This document shows positions 53,460 to 61,887 of a stretch of DNA of 64,000 nt, one piece after another. Under the pieces are notes generated by a model, which saw only the letters and a list, made by a program, of their open reading frames with translations, ran no database searches and was not told the origin of the DNA. Origin of the DNA: Spirochaetales bacterium. Its GTDB lineage: Bacteria; Spirochaetota; Spirochaetia; DSM-2461. The DNA is taken from NCBI GenBank assembly GCA_022360655.1, contig JAKSCK010000039.1:1-64000 (forward strand), in the 5' to 3' direction. Numbering within the stretch: position 1 is the stretch's first letter; each line of letters begins with the position of its first letter. A program made the translations under genes and the position numbers.

Positions 53460-54295
53460 GCATCCACCTCCTGGTGGGTTAAATCGAGTATTTGCTGATG
53501 CAGGCCCTTCAATAAAGCATCAAGCCGCTGTTTCCCTTCCTGAGGAGAAAGGAAGAGCCACCGCTCCACATCCGCTATTTTGACGGCATAGGACAACACG
53601 GCGTTCCGGTGAAAAGGCTGCACATCCAAGGTTTCACTCAAACGCAACCATCGAAGGTCTGTGAGGATTTTTTCCCCGGAAAAAGGCTGATTCTGAACAA
53701 AGGTATCCAACATCATGGAGCAGTGTTCCAAATCCCCCCCCAGACCAAAATCAGAGGAAGGATCTGTGGCAATCTTCTGAGAAAAATCATCAAACACCAC
53801 AATGTCATCATGATAGGGCAATCCTGCTTGCCGACGAGAAAGAGCCAGGGCTAAATTCCGTTCCCGCATTTCCCAAATCAGATGCTGTTGAACAAAATCA
53901 TCCTGGGGTTTGACTTCTCCCTGAACCAAGGCTTCCATCAAGCGTTGGAGGATGAATTCTTGAGGATGGAGAAAGGAGGGAGAATCTGGATGCTCCTGAT
54001 ATTCCCAGAGAATATCTTCAAATACTGGTATCAGTTCATCCCCATTCATGAAGTCATGGATTTCATACAAGGATGGTGTTTGAAATTCAATCTGGTTGTT
54101 CTGTTTCTTCCCTACAATGAACTGGGCCAAATTTGACACATCATGAAGAAGGAACATGGAGCGTAGAGCTCTATAATCTGGAACTGACAGCTCTTCCTGA
54201 GCCAATTGATGAAAAAGAGGATAGGGATGTTGGGAAAAAGAATCCACCTGGGAAAGCTCAGGCAGACTGGATACCAAATAGTAGTATTGTCCCAA
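53456..54295 (-). CDS. DUF2764-like V-ATPase operon protein
   Basis: A 279-aa soluble, mainly helical protein. It begins MGQYYYLVSSLPEL, a typical start for this family found between E and A in the V-ATPase operons of spirochaetes, chlamydiae and Bacteroidota. No subunit C gene is seen in the operon, and the YYYLVSSLP start with helical repeats recalls subunit C/d. Inferred role: the rotor-to-ring adaptor in place of C. Its stop overlaps subunit A's start by four bases. Confidence 0.82.
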   Translation of the reverse strand: MGQYYYLVSSLPELSQVDSFSQHPYPLFHQLAQEELSVPDYRALRSMFLLHDVSNLAQFIVGKKQNNQIEFQTPSLYEIHDFMNGDELIPVFEDILWEYQEHPDSPSFLHPQEFILQRLMEALVQGEVKPQDDFVQQHLIWEMRERNLALALSRRQAGLPYHDDIVVFDDFSQKIATDPSSDFGLGGDLEHCSMMLDTFVQNQPFSGEKILTDLRWLRLSETLDVQPFHRNAVLSYAVKIADVERWLFLSPQEGKQRLDALLKGLHQQILDLTHQEVDA

Positions 54296-54298
54296 GGT

Positions 54299-54919
54299 TT
54301 ATTCTCCTTCAAAAAGAAGGTGGCGAATATGCCCTTTCAAAAAGGAACGGAAGAACTCCTCAAAATCGGCATCAGAGAAAGAAAGGACATAGGAGCCATC
54401 CAGAGATTCAATGCGGAAACCAGCCACGAGACGGGGGGAAAATTGGATTTCCGGCACTGTGTGGAGTTCGGCTTTCAAGACATCCGCGAGTTTCTTTGCA
54501 AAGACGCCAGAATGCTCTTCACCAAGGACAAGAGCCATGTCAGGAACAGAGTGATGAGCATCATCCCCCCAGGACTTCATGGCCAAAAGGATGAGTTCAC
54601 TCAGAAGTTCCTGGGAGGAAAGCGATTGTGCAATTCCTTGGGAAAGAAGAGAGTGGCAAAGCGCATTGGTGATATTTTGCTTCACCATGGCCTGCGCTTG
54701 TTGTGCGGCCATGGCCAATTCTTTTTGAGTTCGAAGTTGCAACTCGGCAGCTCGTTTTTCCGCTTCTTGAAGAATGCGCTGGGCATCGCTTTCTGCCTGC
54801 GCACGAATATTCATGGCATCTTTCTGCGCCTGGTCTCGAAGGCTCTGCCCCTCAACTTTGGCTTTTTCCACACCATCACGATACAAACGTTGGGTGAGTT
54901 CTTTTAATTTGTCGCTCAT
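54299..54919 (-). CDS. V-type ATPase subunit E
   Basis: A 206-aa peripheral-stalk subunit. The N-terminal half is a long coiled coil (LKELTQRLYRDGVEKAKVEGQSLRDQAQKDAMNI) with the alternating Ala/Glu pattern; the C-terminal half is a globular domain (QIQFSPRLVAGFRIESLDGSYVLSFSD). It is first in the operon. The 100 bases upstream hold TATAAA without a matching -35. The stalk partner G/H is not recognisable nearby. Confidence 0.9.
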   Translation of the reverse strand: MSDKLKELTQRLYRDGVEKAKVEGQSLRDQAQKDAMNIRAQAESDAQRILQEAEKRAAELQLRTQKELAMAAQQAQAMVKQNITNALCHSLLSQGIAQSLSSQELLSELILLAMKSWGDDAHHSVPDMALVLGEEHSGVFAKKLADVLKAELHTVPEIQFSPRLVAGFRIESLDGSYVLSFSDADFEEFFRSFLKGHIRHLLFEGE

Positions 54920-55021
54920 GGTTCTCCTCTCGAACCTCCAAGAATTTTGTTTGAAACTTTTCTTTATAGCTGATGTCCAAGATAGGTTTATCCATTCAAG
55001 GGGATACTCCAGTCCTTGGAC

Positions 55022-55960
55022 TTAGGGGAGGGAACATCCAGCCCCGCGATAAAGTTCATACCACTCCTTACGGCTCAAAGTGATTTCTGCAGCCTGTGAA
55101 AGGGAAATGAGTCGTTGAGCATTGGTTGTTCCCACAATGGGTTGCATGGCGGCTGGATGACGCAGAAGCCATGCAATCGCAATGGCCTCAGGTGTGCTCC
55201 CCTTCTCTTCTCCCATCCTTTTGAGAGACTGATTCAATGTGGCGTATTGTGGATGATTAATCACACAGCCCTCAAAGAATCCCACTCCTAAAGGAGACCA
55301 GGGTTGTAGAGTAACATGATTTAATTGGCAATAGTTCACAATTTCATCACCTGGAACCGTTGAGCTGCGCGGTGTCGAAACACCGTCATGAGGAGCCATT
55401 CCCACCCGCATGCTCTGTTCTATGAGATGAGGTTGGCCTAGACCTAATTGGATTTGATTAGTGACAATGGGGGTGTCCAATGCGGATGTCAGCAATTGCA
55501 TCTGGTAGGAGTTCATATTGCTCACCCCAAAATGAAGGACTTTCCCCTCTTTTTTGAGCTGATGAATGGCCTGAGCCACTTCCTGAATATCCATGAGGGC
55601 ATCGGGCCGATGGATCAGCAGGACATCAATGTAATCGGTATCTAATCGCTTTAAGATGCCTTCTGTGGAATGGCGTATATGCTTGGCAGAGGAGTCATAA
55701 TAGCCATCACAGATTCCACATTTTGATTGGAGAATAACGGCATCTCTTGGAATCTCTAGACGGCTCAATGACGATGCAAAAACCTCTTCTGACTTTCCTT
55801 GTCCATAAATATCCGCATGATCAAAGAAGTTCACGCCAACCTCTATGGCCGTAGAAACGAGGGCGTCAATCTTGGCGTCCCCCATTCCGGCAATCCTCAT
55901 GCACCCCAAACCAAGGGGGGGCACCCGCAGATTACTATTCCCGAGGGTCATTCTTCTCAT
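55022..55960 (-). CDS. Aldo/keto reductase
   Basis: A 312-aa TIM-barrel oxidoreductase. Catalytic set: NFFDHADIYGQGKSE (Asp, Tyr), AVILQSKCGI (Lys), and VLLIHRPD (His). LHFGVSNM, TNQIQLGLGQPHL and IVGTTNAQRL complete the NADPH-binding pattern. It resembles YdhF-type enzymes. The substrate cannot be told. ATG at 55960 is chosen because GGAG lies just before it; ATG at 55951 and 55981 are also possible. It has no operon partner. Confidence 0.9.
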   Translation of the reverse strand: MRRMTLGNSNLRVPPLGLGCMRIAGMGDAKIDALVSTAIEVGVNFFDHADIYGQGKSEEVFASSLSRLEIPRDAVILQSKCGICDGYYDSSAKHIRHSTEGILKRLDTDYIDVLLIHRPDALMDIQEVAQAIHQLKKEGKVLHFGVSNMNSYQMQLLTSALDTPIVTNQIQLGLGQPHLIEQSMRVGMAPHDGVSTPRSSTVPGDEIVNYCQLNHVTLQPWSPLGVGFFEGCVINHPQYATLNQSLKRMGEEKGSTPEAIAIAWLLRHPAAMQPIVGTTNAQRLISLSQAAEITLSRKEWYELYRGAGCSLP

Positions 55961-56094
55961 AATGCTCCGAAGTATAGGCATAAATGGTCCATGAGGCCCA
56001 GAGAAAGAAGGTGAATAAAATCTGAAGTTTCATTTATTCCTGTTCAGGTAAAGATTTTCAGATGAATTCATTTGAGATGAATGGGGCCTCGATC

Positions 56095-56291
56095 CTAGGG
56101 CTTTTGCGATAGCGATTGAAGCGAAAAGCCCGCAGACCGGCGGGCCTGAGTTGGGGCGGAGGGAACGGAGCCCTAGAACTCAGGCCAAGAAGGCGGGCGA
56201 GGACTTGCAGCGGAAAGCGCGGGGGCGCTGGCGATAGGCCCTTTCATGTTCTCTTCAATTTGTTGGGGGAAAGTGATGGGCGCCCATCGCC
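56095..56291. repeat. GC-rich structured non-coding element
   Basis: This fills most of the 351-base gap between the AKR and AEC genes and contains no credible gene. Nested inverted repeats: GGGCTTTT (56098-56105)/AAAAGCCC (56124-56131); GCCCGC (56128-56133)/GCGGGC (56140-56145); GGCCTGAGTT (56143-56152)/AACTCAGGCC (56177-56186) with inner GGGC/GCCC; CTAGGGCT (56095-56102)/AGCCCTAG (56169-56176); palindrome at 56275-56288 and GGCGAT (56230-56235)/ATCGCC (56286-56291). It is much richer in GC than its neighbours. It may be a dispersed repeat of the kind that fills intergenic gaps, or a structured RNA. Confidence 0.6.
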
Positions 56292-56311
56292 CAAGATTGT
56301 CTGAAGATGAT

Positions 56312-57223
56312 TCAACACACCAGTTTTATGAGTATGGGCAAGAGAATGAATCCTGGCAGGAGGGTTCCAATGGCAAGGTTGGCGGCGAGAGTTTCATCGC
56401 TCTGATGTTGTTGGGCCACGATTTGGATGAAGGTGGCGGTGGGGGCGGCAATGTGGAGCAGAAGGGTTCCAGCTCCTTCTTTGGGAAGGGGAATGAGGAG
56501 AAGCAGGGCAAGAAGTCCCAGGGGAAGGAGGAGCATTTTGATGAGGGCAATGTGAATGAGAGCTGATATGGATTGAGTGAGTTTCTTCATGGGCCCCACG
56601 CTGGCCCCAAGACTGAGTAGAGCCAGAGGGATGGTGCAGTTTCCAATGCTGCTCAGTGCATTCTGGAAGAGGGGTGGCAAAGTGTATGGAGTGAGTCCCA
56701 AAAGAAAGGCCATGAATAAGGCAAGAAGTGGAGGTTGAAAGAGGGCTACGAGGATGGTTTTCAGAGGATTGGTTTTGGATTGGATTGATTTCTGATGGAG
56801 AACTTGAGGCACGTAGATCCAAAAGGCCAAATCATGGACAAGGGAAAACAGGGTGGAATACAAAAGCCCGGTGGGTCCATATAGGCTCACACTCAGAGGC
56901 AGGGCCACATAGGTGAGATTTCCAAAAGATGCGGAGGCCCGGAGTATGCCCTGTTCCGGTTGTTTTTTATGACAAAACACAGAATGCGCAATGCCGATTT
57001 GCATTCCCAAGCTAAGGAATGCAAGGAGGAGAAATTGTGAGAGGTTTTGAAGGGGAATGCCCCTCAATGCAGAGGGAACGGTGGCCAGTATGAGGGCTGG
57101 TGTGGTGAGGTTCACCAGAATGAGGGCCATTCCTTTTCGCACGGAAGGTCGGAACATCCCCAACCGGGATACCCCATGACCAACAAGGATGATGAGGGTC
57201 ATGGAGAGGAGTGGGGTGATCAT
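56312..57223 (-). CDS. AEC family transporter
   Basis: A 303-aa membrane protein with about ten helices in two repeats. ILVNLTTPALILATVPSAL, SFGNLTYVALPLSVSLYGPTGLLYS and NCTIPLALLSLGASVG are the N-x-x-x-P motifs of the auxin-efflux-carrier family, which includes bacterial malate and other anion exporters. The substrate is unknown. Its ATG overlaps the sulfatase stop by four bases; it may export or import a product of sulfatase action such as sulfate or an organic acid (inference). Confidence 0.88.
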   Translation of the reverse strand: MITPLLSMTLIILVGHGVSRLGMFRPSVRKGMALILVNLTTPALILATVPSALRGIPLQNLSQFLLLAFLSLGMQIGIAHSVFCHKKQPEQGILRASASFGNLTYVALPLSVSLYGPTGLLYSTLFSLVHDLAFWIYVPQVLHQKSIQSKTNPLKTILVALFQPPLLALFMAFLLGLTPYTLPPLFQNALSSIGNCTIPLALLSLGASVGPMKKLTQSISALIHIALIKMLLLPLGLLALLLLIPLPKEGAGTLLLHIAAPTATFIQIVAQQHQSDETLAANLAIGTLLPGFILLPILIKLVC

Positions 57224-58725
57224 GCTTCGGCAACGCGGTCCATCGGGAGAGGGGCTTTGTCCATTTCAGCAGACAAGGCCGAAAGCAACAGCTGATTTTT
57301 CACTCCTTGGGACTCAGGATGATCCCAAAGATTGGTGAGCTCTCCTGGATCGGTTTGTAGATCATAGAGTTCACCATATTCCCGATCATAGTAGACGGTG
57401 ATTTTGTACCGTGAATCAATGTAGGTGCGCAGATTCACCGTTGTGGGCTCATGCTGATTCTCACAAATCACCCGGTTTCGGAAGGGCTGGGAGGGATTGG
57501 TAAGGAGAGGAGTCATGTCCTTTCCGGCCATGGTGCGGGGAGCTTGGATTCCCATGGTGGCCAGGAAGGTAGGAGCAAGATCAATGAGGGAAAGGAGTTG
57601 GCTGGACTTTACGCCCTGAGGAATAAGGTTGGGACAGGCGGCAATGAAGGGAACTTTGATGCCATCATCATAGTGGAAAGCCCCTTTGGCCGTGAGATTG
57701 TGATGACCAAGATAATGACCATGATCGGTGGTGAACACCACGAGTGTGTCCTCACTCTGACCATTTTCTTCCAGCCTATCCAGAATTTTTCCTATGTAAT
57801 GGTCCATCATGGAAACCATTCCATAATAGATGGCCATATCTTTTCGCAGGTTTTCTTCCTCTTCTCGATGACAGTGAAATCCATGAATCTGCTTTCCCGT
57901 TTCTTTATATGAGGAGAAATCAGGATGGAGTTCTTGGGTTTTTTGAATATGGGGAGGACTGTCCTCATGCTCTCCAGGATGGGAGGGAGGCAGTGTGATG
58001 GTGGCCGGATCATACATGGAGGCCCAGGGTTCTGGAACAAGGTAATCCGGATGGGGGTCAAAGAAGGAGGCCCAGAGGAAGAAGGGGGTATCCGTGTTCT
58101 TATGCGCATCCAACCGAGCACAGGTGCGTTCAGCAATCCAGGTGTCATAATGAAATTCTTCCGGGATGGGCCAGGTATGACGAATGGTTTCATCCATGGT
58201 TCCTGTGGGAGCCAAGAAATATTCCCGCCAGTTCTTGCAACCCTTCTCTTCCATCCAAAGAGCATAGTGCTGCCCCACATGCGCTTCATTGGTATGATTC
58301 CGAGCCAATTCATAATGGTTAAAGCCATAGAATTTCTTGGTATATGTTTTCCAGAATTCCAAATCCTGAAGCACTGGATACGCTTCTAATGAGGGATGGT
58401 CTGGTGTGGATGCAAGGGGTTGAAAATGAGCCTTGCCAATGAGCTCACAACTCATGTTGTTGGAAGCCATAGAGTCCCCAATGGTGGGGACATCCTGGGG
58501 AAGTGCGGTTCCCAAGGACCAGGCACCATGCTGTGAGGGATAGAGTCCAGTAATCCAAGAGGCTCGTGTGGGTGTGCAAGTGGGATTCACCGTGTAGGCC
58601 CGTTCAAAAAGGGCACCACGAGCTGCCAGTTTATCTAAATTGGGGGTTTGGATTTCCGGATTGAGAACCCCTAGGGTGTTCCAATGCTGTTGATCACTGG
58701 TGATGAATAATACGTTCTTTGCCAT
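57220..58725 (-). CDS. Type I (formylglycine-dependent) sulfatase
   Basis: A 501-aa sulfatase. FITSDQQHWNTLG is the N-terminal metal block; NPTCTPTRASWITGLYPSQHG carries C50-T-P-T-R, the C-x-P-x-R site where Cys becomes formylglycine; VFTTDHGHYLGHH gives further metal ligands. No signal peptide is seen, so it is cytoplasmic by prediction, acting on imported sugar sulfates. A formylglycine-generating enzyme must be encoded elsewhere. GGGAG lies before the ATG. Together with the AEC gene it forms an operon. Confidence 0.93.
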   Translation of the reverse strand: MAKNVLFITSDQQHWNTLGVLNPEIQTPNLDKLAARGALFERAYTVNPTCTPTRASWITGLYPSQHGAWSLGTALPQDVPTIGDSMASNNMSCELIGKAHFQPLASTPDHPSLEAYPVLQDLEFWKTYTKKFYGFNHYELARNHTNEAHVGQHYALWMEEKGCKNWREYFLAPTGTMDETIRHTWPIPEEFHYDTWIAERTCARLDAHKNTDTPFFLWASFFDPHPDYLVPEPWASMYDPATITLPPSHPGEHEDSPPHIQKTQELHPDFSSYKETGKQIHGFHCHREEEENLRKDMAIYYGMVSMMDHYIGKILDRLEENGQSEDTLVVFTTDHGHYLGHHNLTAKGAFHYDDGIKVPFIAACPNLIPQGVKSSQLLSLIDLAPTFLATMGIQAPRTMAGKDMTPLLTNPSQPFRNRVICENQHEPTTVNLRTYIDSRYKITVYYDREYGELYDLQTDPGELTNLWDHPESQGVKNQLLLSALSAEMDKAPLPMDRVAEA

Positions 58726-58765
58726 GAGATTCTCCCGTTCATGCCTTTATTCAGTTTTTTAGATG

Positions 58766-58817
58766 GCCCATTTCACGGCCAGTTGCATGAGAAAAGGTTC
58801 AAGAAATGGGCTGTCAA
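58766..58817 (-). promoter_or_regulatory. Candidate promoter/operator of the sulfatase operon
   Basis: A perfect TTGACA (58812-58817, minus) is directly followed by the arm GCCCATTTC, whose inverted copy GAAATGGGC lies 28 bases further on (58803-58811 and 58766-58774 on the plus strand). A good -10 box is lacking (T-rich TTTCTC at 17 bp), so the promoter is uncertain; the repeat is firm. Confidence 0.4.
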
Positions 58818-58829
58818 AGAATTCCCTGA

Positions 58830-58875
58830 TGATTTTTCAAAATCGACCCTCTTGAACGAAAACGTTCAAGAGGGT
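58830..58875 (-). terminator. Terminator of the glycosidase/uptake operon
   Basis: ACCCTCTTGAACG (58846-58858) and its complement (58863-58875) form a perfect 13-pair stem over AAAA; the minus-strand transcript then reads CGATTTTGAAAAAT. It lies 66 bases after the GH4 stop. Confidence 0.8.
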
Positions 58876-58940
58876 TTGGGACTGTGTTCCTTCCTCAAGA
58901 AGGGATTCCCCAGGTCCATATTCAGAGTTTTTCAAACAAC

Positions 58941-60239
58941 CTAGCTCAATGAAGGAATCCAGGAACCATGGGCCGCAATCAAATCATCACAAAGGGAAAC
59001 AATCTCATCTGTGGACAACTCTGCTGCTGTATGGGGATCGAGCATGGCAGCTTGATACACCAAGTCTTTCTTTTTCTGCAGGGCCGCTTCGATGGCCACA
59101 AGCTGAACATTGATGTTGGTTTGATTGAGGGCGGCACATTGGACCGGAAGAGTTCCCATATGACAGGGCGTGATTTTTCCCTTTTCTGCGACGCAGCTCA
59201 CTTCCACAATGGCCTGGGAAGGAAGGTTATCGATGAGTCCTGTGTTCTGCACATTTCCTGCAAAAACATAGGGACCACTTCCACCTGCTAAGGCTTCGAT
59301 GATGTAGGAGGCATATTCTTTGGAGCGCTCATGTTCCAAGGTATCTCCATTGAGGAGTTCAGTGCGCATGTCATTCCATTCTGCACTTTGCTTAATGCAA
59401 CGCCGGGGGTATTCATCAAGAGGTATGTTGAATTGTTCAATCAGTTCTGGTTTATGGGATTTGATGAACCAGGGACTGTATTCTGCATTATGTTCGCTGG
59501 ATTCAGTGACATAGTAGCCAAAGCGGCGCATGAGTTCATAACGAACCATGTCATCATGGGGTGTTTCTCTGGCAAAGCATTTTTCCCGGATCTCCGGGTA
59601 TAAATCCTGTCCATCTTTTGTGACAGAGAGAACCCATGCCATGTGATTGATGCCATAAACCTCGGCTGTCACTCCATCCAAATCCATACCAATTGGTTCT
59701 AAAAGCTCTGGAAGCATTTCCTGAACACTGTGACAAAGTCCAATGGTTTTGATGGGAGAGGCCTTGAGGGCCGCACCGGTCACAATGGCCATGGGGTTCA
59801 CATAATTAATGAAGAAGGCATGGGGACAAACCCGTTCCATGGTTTTGAGAAAATCAAGAACCACGGGGATGGTTCGGAGACCTCGAAAGATTCCACCAAT
59901 TCCTAAGGTGTCACCAATGGTTTGTCGTAAACCATATTTTTTAGGGATTTCAAAATCCGTGACGGTGCAGGGTTCATAACCACCAATCTGAACAGCGTTC
60001 ACCACATAATCGGCCCCTTGAAGAGCTTCTTCCAAATTCAAGGTTGCCATGATTTGAGCCTGGCAGGAATACTTGGCTGCAAGATTACGGAGCATCCTTT
60101 CTGAATCGGCTAAGCGATTCTCATCAATGTCATACAACCGATAGGTGGAACCTTTCAGCCCCTCGGCTAAGAGGCAGTCGCCCAAAACATTTTTTGCAAA
60201 GATGGTGCTTCCTGCACCCAGAAAAGAAATAACAGCCAA
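58941..60239 (-). CDS. GH4 family glycosidase (alpha-galactosidase-like)
   Basis: A 432-aa NAD+- and metal-dependent enzyme. ISFLGAGSTIFAKNVLGD is the Rossmann loop; NYVNPMAIVTGA, GLCHSVQ (the CHSVQ form typical of MelA-type alpha-galactosidases and related galacturonidases) and YGINHMAWVL hold metal and catalytic residues. It breaks the glycosidic bond by an oxidation-elimination route inside the cell. The start is TTG at 60239 with AGGAG ten bases before; no ATG alternative is seen. It follows the binding-protein gene by 103 bases holding a stem-loop, and ends the operon. Confidence 0.9.
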   Translation of the reverse strand: MAVISFLGAGSTIFAKNVLGDCLLAEGLKGSTYRLYDIDENRLADSERMLRNLAAKYSCQAQIMATLNLEEALQGADYVVNAVQIGGYEPCTVTDFEIPKKYGLRQTIGDTLGIGGIFRGLRTIPVVLDFLKTMERVCPHAFFINYVNPMAIVTGAALKASPIKTIGLCHSVQEMLPELLEPIGMDLDGVTAEVYGINHMAWVLSVTKDGQDLYPEIREKCFARETPHDDMVRYELMRRFGYYVTESSEHNAEYSPWFIKSHKPELIEQFNIPLDEYPRRCIKQSAEWNDMRTELLNGDTLEHERSKEYASYIIEALAGGSGPYVFAGNVQNTGLIDNLPSQAIVEVSCVAEKGKITPCHMGTLPVQCAALNQTNINVQLVAIEAALQKKKDLVYQAAMLDPHTAAELSTDEIVSLCDDLIAAHGSWIPSLS

Positions 60240-60266
60240 AGTAAGTACACTCCTGTCTTTGAAATT

Positions 60267-60290
60267 CCCTGGAATCCATTGATTCCAGGG
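60267..60290 (-). other. Intercistronic stem-loop
   Basis: CCCTGGAATC and GATTCCAGGG form a perfect ten-pair stem over CATT. No U-run follows on the minus strand, so it is probably an mRNA-stability or processing element between the first binding-protein gene and the glycosidase gene. Confidence 0.5.
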
Positions 60291-60342
60291 AGATGTTGCA
60301 CGGTGGAGTTCTCATTTGAGAACAAGGACTCCACATAATGAA

Positions 60343-61842
60343 TTATTTTCCAGATCGATAGGCTCGATACTGCCGTTCTGCTTCTTCAATGATTTTGGAA
60401 TAGCCGGCCAATTCCAACTGCTCATGAAGTGCTGCTAAACCGGCTTCAGGCTCGACGAGTCCCCAATACAGAGGGGTTTTGTACTGCGCCATCACGTTGG
60501 AGACGGCGGCAATCTCACTTTCAATGGGAGTTTCATCAAAGCTGAAATCTCCAATGGGATTCACCGCTTTCTTATGACCATACGCTTCCTGAAGCTCCAA
60601 CCAGTGTTCCCAATCATTCTTGCTGGGAAGAAGTTTAGAAACCTCATTCCATCCCCAAGCTGTGAAGGACCAGCCATCGGCAGAATCAAATCCTTCAGGG
60701 AAGGCCATCTTTCCATCCTCCACCACATAGTGCACTCCTTCCTGGCCATACTGAGTCAGGTTGTAGTACCGGTCATCCATATGAAGTTTTTCCAAAAGCT
60801 TGAGGGCCTTTTCTGGATGGGAGGCATTGCGGTTGATACCCATACCATTGCTGATGTAGGGGAAAATTAAGCGCACTGGCTTGTCCTGATAAAAATCGAA
60901 ATAGCCAAATTCCCAGTCAGGATGACGTTCGGAGGTGTTCTGATAAAGATTGTTAAAGTTCACAGAGTTGCACAGAGCAATGGCACTGGTGCCATTCTCA
61001 AAAGCATCACGGCTTCCAATCTGATTGGACATCACATTCTTTGACCAAAAACCTTTTTGTTGCCATTGACGCATGGTGGAAGCAAAGGCTTTGAACTCAG
61101 GATCATACTCATCAATGGTGAGTGGGCCATCCAAGTTGGCCATATCCACAAAGATGTTCCAATCCTCATTGATGACGGGAAGATACACTTCACTTTTGAG
61201 TCCAGAGAACATCAACTCAATGAGCCGTAAATCCCATGTTCCAGCATTGTAGGGAATCATTGAGGGTTCATTGGATTTCACTGCTTCAAGATAGCGCTCC
61301 AAGTCCGCTAAGCTTGTGATGTCAGACTTGAGCCCATATTTCTGAGCTAAATCTTTTCGATACAAAAATCCATAGCCATCATATTCTGGACTGTTGCTTG
61401 GAATCATGTAGCTACGGCCATCAATGAGTGTCTGATTCCAGGCATCTGCAGGTAAAGAACCATAGAGTTCAGGTGTTACCTCTTTGGCCAAATCTGTGAT
61501 GTCTAAGAAGGCTCCATTCCGTGCTTCTCGGAAATAGAATGCCCAATCTGAGGTATAAATCAAATCAAACTTCTCACCTGAAGCAAACAGCAAGGGATAT
61601 TTGGTCCGCCAATCTCCCCAAGGCAGATAGTTGACCTTCAGCGTGGCCCCAATATCCTCTGCCATCATGGTGTTGAGCTCTTCAATGACCGCATCGGTAT
61701 CCCGATGTGGTTCTCCAATGAGATACATTGTGAGCTCATCAATGTTCTCTGCTTCACCCTCACCATTGGCAAACAGTGGCAAACTGCCAAGGGCGGCGAT
61801 GACGCAAGCGATGCTCATGAAACGTGTAATGAATCCTTTCAT
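60343..61842 (-). CDS. ABC transporter substrate-binding protein, copy 2
   Basis: A 499-aa exported binding protein. The signal peptide ends near LPLFANG (residue about 26). DELTMYLIGEPHRDTDAV and YLPWGDWRTKYPLLFASG are typical of the LplA/DUF3502-type sugar-binding proteins. It shares long identical blocks with the following upstream gene (GFWSKNVMSNQ, SRDAFENGTSAIAL, NLYQNTSERHPDWEFG, LEKLH, YYNLTQYGQEGVHYVV), so the two arose by tandem duplication. Start ATG at 61842 has AGGA before it. Ligand: probably an oligosaccharide. Confidence 0.9.
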   Translation of the reverse strand: MKGFITRFMSIACVIAALGSLPLFANGEGEAENIDELTMYLIGEPHRDTDAVIEELNTMMAEDIGATLKVNYLPWGDWRTKYPLLFASGEKFDLIYTSDWAFYFREARNGAFLDITDLAKEVTPELYGSLPADAWNQTLIDGRSYMIPSNSPEYDGYGFLYRKDLAQKYGLKSDITSLADLERYLEAVKSNEPSMIPYNAGTWDLRLIELMFSGLKSEVYLPVINEDWNIFVDMANLDGPLTIDEYDPEFKAFASTMRQWQQKGFWSKNVMSNQIGSRDAFENGTSAIALCNSVNFNNLYQNTSERHPDWEFGYFDFYQDKPVRLIFPYISNGMGINRNASHPEKALKLLEKLHMDDRYYNLTQYGQEGVHYVVEDGKMAFPEGFDSADGWSFTAWGWNEVSKLLPSKNDWEHWLELQEAYGHKKAVNPIGDFSFDETPIESEIAAVSNVMAQYKTPLYWGLVEPEAGLAALHEQLELAGYSKIIEEAERQYRAYRSGK

Positions 61843-61887
61843 AGAGTCCTCCATGTGATTGATTCTTTAATCGCTCATCCCACCGAA

